Positions 15,805 to 21,534 of a stretch of DNA of 21,534 nucleotides are shown one piece after another. How positions within the stretch are numbered: position 1 is the stretch's first letter; each line of letters opens with the position of its first letter. The notes below the pieces were generated by a model. The model made no database searches and was not told where the DNA came from. It worked only from the letters and a program-made list of their open reading frames with translations. The translations under genes were made by a program, and so were the position numbers. The stretch comes from Chara braunii (taxonomy: Eukaryota; Streptophyta; Charophyceae; Charales; Characeae): positions 1,683,673-1,705,206 of the forward strand of contig BFEA01000097.1 in the NCBI GenBank assembly GCA_003427395.1, read 5' to 3'.

Positions 15805-16241
15805 GAGAAGAGGTTAACAGAGCCCTAAATTTTCAGGATTTTTTCAGGGTCATTATAACAAACATCCCATACCTTTTACGCCAGAGTTGTCACCAGTCCA
15901 TAGAGTGGACACCAAATAAACCAACAGCAAAAACAAAATTAAAAAAAATTGATCAAAGGGGCCTCAAACCCCAAGGCAAAAGTGCGTTTGCATGCAAAAT
16001 TCACTCTTTTCAGTTTTCAGGATTTTTTCAGGATTTTCAGGATTTTCAGGATTTTTCAGGGCTGGCCAAAACAGCGAACTCCAAGACCCCAACAAACACC
16101 AAACTTGGCACACACAGACCTTAACCAAAAATAAGACAGGGCAAAAAAAAAGAACAAAAAAAAACTAACTCCAATGCACTTTTCAGGGTTGGGGGTGTTA
16201 CCTTGGGGCTGAATAGTGGGGGTCCCTGTTAACCTTTGGTG
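15805..16241 (+). mobile_element. Insertion B: non-autonomous element with GGTTAAC-type ends
   Basis: This 437-bp non-coding element sits inside the RT coding region between perfect 8-bp repeats TCTCCACC. The left end is GAGAAGAGGTTAACAG; the right end read inward from the other strand is CACCAAAGGTTAACAGGGAC. The inner GGTTAACAG is shared, so the terminal inverted repeat is short and set 7 bp in. Inside are several TTTTCAGGATTTT units near 15829-15850 and 16013-16060. On the minus strand it shares GGGACCCCCACT, GTGTGTGCCAAGTTTGGTGT, CCTGAAAA units and CACTCTATGGACTGGTG with insertion A. There is no transposase, so it would need an enzyme encoded elsewhere; an 8-bp duplication occurs in hAT elements and some others, but its ends do not look like typical hAT ends. 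Confidence 0.8.
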
Positions 16242-16249
16242 TCTCCACC
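16242..16249. repeat. Right 8-bp target-site duplication of insertion B
   Basis: TCTCCACC is identical to 15797-15804. Confidence 0.75.
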
Positions 16250-17085
16250 TTGCCGCCCTCCATACCAATTCTCGGTCCCGAAGCCAAAGAAATGAAGCGG
16301 CAACTCAATGAGCTCCTTGAAAAAGGGTTCATTAAGCTGAGTTCATCTCCCTTCGGTACTAGCTGCCTTTTTGTAAAAAAAGGTGGAACTTCGGAACTCC
16401 GCATGTGCACAGACTACCGCGCCTTGAACCGGATCACGATCAAGAACAAGTACCCCTTACCTCGGATCTCCGAGGTCCTTGACCGACCTCGTGGAGCCAA
16501 ATATTTCACCAAGATTGACCTTCGCAGTGGCTTCCATATCCGCGAGGAGGACACCCAAGGACACCCATAAGACCGCATTCCGCTCTCGGTTCGGGCACTA
16601 TGAGTTCCTCGTAATGCCTTTCGGACTCACCAATGCCCCCGCCATATTCCAGTCCACCATGAATCACATCTTCAGTGACCTTCTCGAAGTTTGTGTCGTC
16701 GTGTACCTTGATGACATCCTCATCTTAGCCCCACCTTCGAGTCCCACCTCAAGCATATGTGCCAAGTCCTCTCGATCCTCTGAGAGCAGAAATTCTACGC
16801 CAAGCTCAACAAATGTACGTTTGCCGCTTCGAGCGTCGAATACCTCGGCCACATTGTCTCCGCTGAAGGCACCCGTATGGATCCCTCGAAGGTCACAACC
16901 CTCGTCGAGTACCCCCCGCCCAAGACCCTCCTCCAACTCCGTTCCTTCCTCGGCCTTGCCAACTAGTACCGCCCGTTCATTCGCAACTTTTTTGAGATCT
17001 CTTACCCTCTCCACGAACTCACCCGCAAGGACGAGCCCTTCAATTGGAACGATCGCCGCCAAAACACTTTCGACTTACTCAAGCT

Positions 17086-17585
17086 AACCATCACCACGGC
17101 CCCTGTCCTCAAGATCGCCGACCCCACTCCCCACTTCTATGTCATCACTGACGCCTCCGACTTCGCCATTGTAGCCGTACTGTCCCAACATTTCCCTCGC
17201 GACACCGCTGACATCCCCTCCATCAAGGCTCCCCCACTCACCCCGAGGCTCCACCCGACGAATACCCCATCGCCTTCGCTAGTAAGAAGCTCCTTCCGGC
17301 GGAGATGAATTACCCCTCCAACGAGAAGGAACTCCTCGCCGTGATTCACGCCCTCACAGTCTGGCGCCTGTACCTCGACGGGCAATACTTCACCATCCGC
17401 ACTGACAACACCATCGTCTCCTCCATCCTCTCTAAGAAAGAAAGCACTCCACGCCAAGCCCACTGGCTAGACTTCTTGCCCAGTTCACGTTCACCATTTG
17501 CCACATCCCCGACAAAAGCAACCACGTTGCGGAGGCCCTCTCTCGACGACCCGACTACAAGCCCCCCGAGAAAGTCTACGCCACC
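17086..17585 (+). pseudogene. pol: RNase H domain of pol, frameshifted
   Basis: HFYVITDASDFAIVAVLSQ holds the first catalytic Asp (17150-17152). After a frameshift near 17240, YPIAFASKKLLPAEMNYPSN continues to EKELLAVIHAL with the catalytic Glu at 17323-17325, then GQYFTIRTDNTIV with the third acidic residue (17404-17406). A further shift near 17480 leads to FTICHIPDKSNHVAEALSRR, the usual end of the domain. RNase H degrades the RNA of the RNA-DNA hybrid during reverse transcription. The catalytic residues are all present, but they lie in three reading frames. Confidence 0.92.
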
Positions 17586-18910
17586 ATGACTCATATCCAA
17601 CTCCTCCCATCACTCCATCACCGATACACCCGAGGCTACCTCTCTTGCCCAGACTTCGCCACCATCTACAACAAGCTCCGCGATCTTGACCCAGTCCCTG
17701 ACTACTCCCTTCACAACAACCTTCTCTACATTGCTACCAAAGACACTCGCCGACTTTGCATCCCCGATGCACGTGGTCTCCGTACTCAACTCTTGGCCGA
17801 GCACCATGACGCCAAGACCGCAGGACACCTCGGTTTCCAAAAAACCTTCGACACCATCTCCCGTTACTTCTACTGACCTTCCTTGCTTGCCTACGTCAAA
17901 GCATACATTCGCTCATGCCCCACGTGTCAAGCTGTCAACCCCTCGAACCGGGCCAAACCCGACAAGCTCCAATCATTGCCCATCCCAACTCACCGGTGGC
18001 AGTCCATCTCCATGGATTTCGTATGCGGCCTTCCCAAGACCGACCGCGGGCATGATTGCATCTACGTCATTGTCTGCCGCTTCACCAAACGTGCCCACTT
18101 CATCCCTTGCACGACCTCGCACAGTGCCAAAGACGTTGCCACACTCTTCTTCGACCACGTTGCTCGCCATCACGGCCTCCCCGAGAACATCATCAGTGAC
18201 CGTCATCCTCGCTTTCTCTCACAATTCTGGAAACACCTTTTCACGGCCTACAAAACCACGCTCAAGTATAGCAATGCATTCCATCCACAGACCGATGGAC
18301 AAACAGAGAAGATGAACGATACTCTCCAAAGAATCGTGCGGAAGTATTGTCATCCTCATCAACACGATTGGGATCAGTTGCTCACAGCCGACGGGATTGC
18401 CTACAACAATCTGCCTGCCCTTCCATCGGCATGTCTCCATTCTACCTTGATCTTGGCTACCACCCTCGCTTGCCCTCTGACGTCTTGCTTCCTTCACAGC
18501 TTAACCCATCCACCGCCTGCCCCTCTCTCAATGAATGGGTAGCAACAATGAACAGACTCCTGAGAGAAGCCTCCGAAGCCATTGAACGAACCCAAGAACA
18601 ACAAGCCAACAAGACTAACAAACATAGACGCAACGTGTCATTCAAAGTAGGGGACAAAGTCTGGCTCTCCGCCAAATGCTTTGAACCCGAACACGGCTTG
18701 TCCAAGAAACTCTCCAACAAATGGCTCGGTCCCTTCCCCATCATTGAACAAACCTCCCCCATCAACTACAAACTCCAACTTCCCCCTGACATGAGTCGTG
18801 TCCACCCAGTCTTCCATGTCGAGTACCTAAAAGAATATCATGATTCCCCGCCCCAGTTCGCTGACCGCCCATATCCTAGACCTCCACCAATCATGCTACC
18901 CACAGGCCCT
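17586..18910 (+). pseudogene. int: Integrase of pol (HHCC zinc-binding, DD35E core, C-terminal region)
   Basis: The N-terminal zinc-binding part has EHHDAKTAGHLGFQKTFDTI and, after the stop, YIRSCPTCQ (H-H-C-C). The core has SMDFVCGLP with Asp at 18015-18017, IISDRHPRFLSQFW with Asp at 18198-18200 and HPQTDGQTEKMN with Glu at 18306-18308; 35 residues lie between the second Asp and the Glu, as expected for DD35E. TGA at 17874-17876 stands where a Trp codon is usual (YFYWP), a likely TGG to TGA change. A one-base shift near 18405-18410 separates this from the C-terminal part (CPSIGMSPFYLDLGYHPRLP, then KVGDKVWL and LGPFPIIEQ, RVHPVFHVEYLK, the GPY/F-type module). Integrase inserts element DNA into the genome in the nucleus. 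Confidence 0.94.
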
Positions 18911-19099
18911 GAATTCGTTGTCGAAACCATCATCGGCCGACGAACTACTCAGGTATCTGACCATCCGGAACCAATCATTGAATACAAAGTCAAATGGATT
19001 GGATACCCCGACGAAGAATCTACATGGGAACCTCTCTCGAATCTTAAGAACGCCATGAAACTTGTCCGCGCCTATGATCGTGCTAATCCTATGTCCTAG
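18911..19099 (+). CDS. int: Chromodomain at the C-terminus of integrase, and pol stop
   Basis: EFVVETIIGRRTTQVSDHPE leads to EYKVKWIGYPDEESTWEPLS and NLKNAMKLVRAYDR: the V-E-x-I first strand, Y-x-V-K-W, G-Y, S/T-W-E-P-x-x-N-L and a C-terminal helix typical of chromodomains. In chromoviruses this module steers integration by binding histone marks. The aromatic positions (Tyr before KVKW, Trp of KVKW, and Trp of TWEP as a conserved core residue) are kept, so the fold appears intact even though pol upstream is broken. The frame is continuous with the integrase C-terminus from about 18410 and ends with TAG at 19097-19099. Confidence 0.93.
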   Translation, partial: EFVVETIIGRRTTQVSDHPEPIIEYKVKWIGYPDEESTWEPLSNLKNAMKLVRAYDRANPMS

Positions 19100-20183
19100 A
19101 TACCTATATAACTATGGCATAAACCCCCGCTAAACCCTCGCAACCCTGCTCTACACGCACCCTTGAACCCAGCCACCCTCCCCTTGATCCTGATTCCTGA
19201 TGTCTGATCTGCCCTTACCTTCGCCTAGCCTTGTCCCATCTGTCCTCTCCACTACCTTGTCTCTCTTGTCCAATGCTTGTGGACCTGCGTGACGCCGGCG
19301 ATAAAGGATCTAATGGCAAGTGCATGAGGATGATGGCCTGCTGCCTCACTGTTCATGGAGATTATGCAGCTGGTTTGGCCACCATGCTGTTTCATCGGCC
19401 GGCATACCGACTCGCGGACTTACTGGAGCAGCAACTTGTGACATGGATCTTTGCATCAGTCTGCGACTTCCTTGCTTCCAGATCAGACCTCATTGCAGTT
19501 CGTGTACCGGACGCACCCTAGCACTTGGACTTTGACACTTGAACTACTGTTACACTTCTTGGACTTCTACCTGTCACAGCCGCTGAAGACCGCTTCTACC
19601 ACCTACTCCAAAGACCTGATCAAGACTGCCGCAGACCCCCTTTCAAGACACTTGGACACCTTGTTCCTACCTGAGATTCTGCTTCCGACCCCTTCAGACA
19701 CACCAGCCCTTGCATCCTGAACAAACATTTTCATTTTTATTTTTCCTGACTTTGAAAACCCTGTAGAACATCATTAGCAGATCCCTGCTTCCCTAACCAT
19801 TGTTCCTCATACCCACTAGAACATCAATAGACATTCCCTGTTCGCCCTGACCATTGTTTCCCTTACCCACTAGAACATCAATAGAAATACCCTGTTTTCC
19901 TGAACACTGTTTCCCTTACCCAGTAGAACATCAATAGAAGTTCCCTGTTCCCTGACCTTTGTTCCCCCTTAACTTATAGCAAACCATGCAGTCCCCTTAG
20001 TTCATCACTAAGACAACCCTGTTCACCGGTACCAAACCCTGTTCCCTCTTACTCCCACAACCCATGCCACCCACATTATACCCCTCTTCCCTTTCGACTT
20101 ATTAACCAGTGATCGGCCCCGTCCCATCCTTCACAGATTTCAGCATTGCTTCATGATTTTTGGCAGCCGGGACGTTGCCTTCT
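19100..20183 (+). other. 3' non-coding part of the retrotransposon
   Basis: These 1.1 kb lie between the pol stop and the polypurine tract. An open frame at about 19231-19521 has no recognisable domain, and I see nothing that looks like an envelope gene. A 53-bp tandem array occupies 19765-19977. The remainder is C- and T-rich with no other feature noted. Confidence 0.7.
19765..19977 (+). repeat. Tandem array, four units of about 53 bp
   Basis: Units start at 19765, 19818, 19872 and 19925 with AGAACATCA(A/T)TAG. Each continues with CCCTG(C/T)T, a CTGACCATTGTT-like block and CTTACCCACT. They are roughly 75-85% alike by eye. A degenerate fifth start may follow at 19978. Confidence 0.9.
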
Positions 20184-20198
20184 AGAGGGAGGGGATAG
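20184..20198 (+). promoter_or_regulatory. Polypurine tract
   Basis: AGAGGGAGGGGATAG lies directly before the 3' LTR. Purine runs in this position resist RNase H and prime plus-strand DNA synthesis. Confidence 0.88.
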
Positions 20199-20672
20199 TG
20201 TTACGGACTCAGCCAGAGCTTGATCCCTGGTCTATCTTTTTGCTGTTTCGGCTGCATCCCGTTTTCGGTCTGGCACCCTTTTCCCAAACCCCTCCTTTGG
20301 TGCCGTAGGATTTTGGACAACTGGCGCCATGCTGCAATTCGGGCGCCACTTTCAAATACCACATTTTTCAGTTCTGCCCTCGGGGCCTTTGCAGAAATGC
20401 CCCTGGTACCGTACGTGTCACTGGTACTTATACCGGCTCCCCGTACGGTACGGGGACCGGTCTCGCACCAGTTTTCTTCTGCTGTACTTGTGCTTCGGTG
20501 TGACTTGCTTCGACATTGTGTTCGGAAATCCAAGACTTCGACTTTGCGACTTTGCCACTTCGTGTCTGCGTCTGTCGAGTCGTGTCGAGTCTGCGTCGAG
20601 TTGAGTGAGTGTGTGTGTGTGCTCTCCCTCTCTCCCTTTCTCTCCCAGCCTCGTTGCCTCAGCCCCGTCACA
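20199..20672 (+). repeat. 3' LTR, 474 bp
   Basis: It starts TGTTACGGACTC and ends GCCCCGTCACA, so it has the TG...CA ends of LTRs. Its first 139 bp and last 65 or so match the 5' LTR. Inside, CCCCGTACGGTACGGGG at 20439-20455 is a perfect palindrome in a region rich in GTAC, possibly a protein-binding site. The 5' end lies directly after a polypurine tract. A CGAGT/GAGTCG-rich section is followed by a GT run near the 3' end. Confidence 0.93.
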
Positions 20673-20804
20673 GCCTCCGCTCTCCAGTATCACATTGTAC
20701 TGGACATGCGTTATACTGTGTTGATGATAACACCTACCATGGTAAGCGCCAAGTTGGCGCCCACCTCTTTCTTCTCTTTCTCCTCTATCTCTCCGTCTAT
20801 TATC

Positions 20805-20827
20805 TGTGTCAGTGACATTAGTGTACA
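20805..20827. repeat. 23-bp direct repeat, first copy
   Basis: TGTGTCAGTGACATTAGTGT plus ACA is identical to 20942-20964, 137 bp downstream. The sequences between and around the copies are not alike. Confidence 0.9.
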
Positions 20828-20941
20828 CACACCAAAGGTATGCTTAATGCGCTTTTTCAGGAGGATATGAACAACTGACGGTTGTTCTGTTTGGCAGGCT
20901 TCAGAATCATGCTCGCCAACCAACGTATCGTTGTATCGGAT

Positions 20942-20964
20942 TGTGTCAGTGACATTAGTGTACA
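20942..20964. repeat. 23-bp direct repeat, second copy
   Basis: This is identical to 20805-20827. Confidence 0.9.
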
Positions 20965-21162
20965 ACGCATGGGAATGATTGACACTCTTTCCCCCAAAGA
21001 GGAGGATAAACAAGCGACACTCTTTTACTTTACACTCTTTTACTTCACACCGTTTGTTCATACGAGTAATGAGTGACTAACCCGTATTCAGAGGTGTGCA
21101 TCATTTTGTTCAGAGCGACAGACTGGAGGAACGTTTCGTAATGAATGTATGAAATCATCACG

Positions 21163-21289
21163 GGCAGGAAAACCTGCAGCGTGGTGGGCCAGGAGGTGGA
21201 GCTGACTGTATCGATTCTGTTCAGGGGTGGGAGAACCTGCAGCGTGATGTGGAGCAGGAGGTGTACCTGACTGTATCGACCGGTTTCTG
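21163..21289. repeat. Tandem duplication, two units of about 63 bp
   Basis: Both units have AACCTGCAGCGTG, AGGAGGTG and CTGACTGTATCGA in order, with 63 bp between the AACCTGCAGCGTG blocks. Confidence 0.85.
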
Positions 21290-21468
21290 CTTTGGATGCA
21301 TGTCTTTGCTGTGTGTAGGATGAGAACATCGCTATCCGTTGTGAGTGCTTTTCTTTTGTCTGCGGCCCATATCTGTTGTGGTTCCGTTTTGTTGTCTTTA
21401 CTAAGTTTACTGCCTTTTCTTTTCTCTTGCTTTTGTGCTCTTTAGCTCTTTGCTGTGACAATGCAGCA

Positions 21469-21470
<2 letters not shown>

Positions 21471-21534
<64 letters not shown>
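21471..21534. repeat. (CT)n microsatellite at the window end
   Basis: About thirty CT dinucleotides run to the end of the window, a likely reason for an assembly break. Confidence 0.95.

Larger units (their letters stand above)
15608..17085 (+). pseudogene. pol: Reverse transcriptase domain of pol, interrupted and frameshifted
   Basis: The N-terminus (15608-15804) has FKDVFPESLHVGLPPDRG and IDLEPGHSPP, standard for Ty3/gypsy RT. Insertion B (15805-16241) then splits the domain. It resumes with [39 protein letters not shown] and [12 protein letters not shown] 10-bp tandem duplication at 16550-16567 shifts the frame, after which come [20 protein letters not shown] and the catalytic YLDD at 16704-16715, intact. 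Another shift at about 16735 leads to the thumb/connection, with [19 protein letters not shown] and LRSFLGLAN. Stops interrupt this frame at 16781 (TGA) and 16964 (TAG, in the normally Tyr-rich ANYYR block). About three residues are missing after SGFH. RT copies the element RNA into DNA; this copy is non-functional. Confidence 0.93.
9957..20672 (+). mobile_element. Ty3/gypsy LTR retrotransposon with chromodomain (chromovirus), degenerate
   Basis: The element runs from a 5' LTR starting TGTTAC to a 3' LTR ending GTCACA. The order is LTR, primer-binding site, long leader, gag, protease, RT, RNase H, integrase, chromodomain, polypurine tract, LTR. Integrase after RNase H and the C-terminal chromodomain place it among Ty3/gypsy chromoviruses. 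The flanks GACTC (9952-9956) and GCCTC (20673-20677) could be a 5-bp target duplication with one change. About 10.7 kb is long for the group. The excess comes from a 2.3-kb leader, two nested insertions (about 0.9 kb) and a 1.1-kb 3' non-coding part. Seven mismatches in the first 139 LTR positions, frameshifts and stops show that it is old and inactive. Part of the 5' end is disturbed by N and adapters. Confidence 0.95.
20673..21534. other. Right flank of the retrotransposon, no gene recognised
   Basis: The flank contains a repeated 23-mer (20805-20827, 20942-20964), a 63-bp tandem duplication (21163-21289) and a CT microsatellite at the end. The frames here are short with no known domain. 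The stretch 21433-21469 is identical to 10299-10335 inside the 5' LTR. Confidence 0.7.

Noticed and set aside
19231-19521. 96-codon open frame after pol, considered as an envelope-like or extra gene
   Set aside because: No signal peptide, membrane segment or domain recognised, and it is short enough to be chance.
9828-20735. TAACACCTACCAT near both ends of the retrotransposon (9828 and 20729) as a possible long target duplication
   Set aside because: It lies about 115 bp outside the left LTR and about 55 bp outside the right LTR; LTR elements make 4-6 bp duplications next to the LTRs.

Overview
The window looks like nuclear DNA of a eukaryote with large, repeat-filled introns. I infer a plant-lineage host, perhaps a streptophyte green alga. 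The reasons are the class 3 lipase exons, which recall land-plant diacylglycerol-lipase-like proteins, the plant-like U6 copy and a chromodomain Ty3/gypsy element. No search was run, so the host is an inference. The assembly carries runs of N and four uncut Nextera mate-pair junction adapters, so parts of it (above all 10.3-11.6 kb) are not trustworthy as contiguous genomic sequence.

Left part (1-9956): three short plus-strand exons (496-604, 3668-3822, 7251-7378) read as consecutive pieces of one class 3 (alpha/beta-hydrolase) lipase gene. Their splice sites are good and their reading phases agree across introns of about 3.1 and 3.4 kb. The catalytic-serine exon is not visible. The introns hold most of the repeats: at least three copies of one tRNA-derived SINE family, a fold-back element, a near-perfect 37-bp-stem hairpin, tandem duplications, a long purine-rich tract and GC-rich palindromic modules. 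Downstream of the third exon lies a U6 snRNA retrocopy flanked by perfect 16-bp target-site duplications.

Right part (9957-20672): a 10.7-kb Ty3/gypsy chromovirus with LTRs beginning TG and ending CA, a primer-binding site resembling the initiator tRNA-Met complement, a 2.3-kb leader of three very different base compositions, gag with a zinc knuckle, protease, RT, RNase H, DD35E integrase, a chromodomain, 53-bp tandem repeats, a polypurine tract and the 3' LTR. It is dead: several frameshifts, four stops within pol, and two insertions of one small non-autonomous element family with GGTTAAC-containing ends, in opposite orientations, one between gag and protease and one in the RT N-terminus.

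The last 860 bp (20673-21534) are flank with short repeats, ending in a CT microsatellite. If the lipase gene continues to the right, the retroelement sits in one of its introns in the sense orientation.
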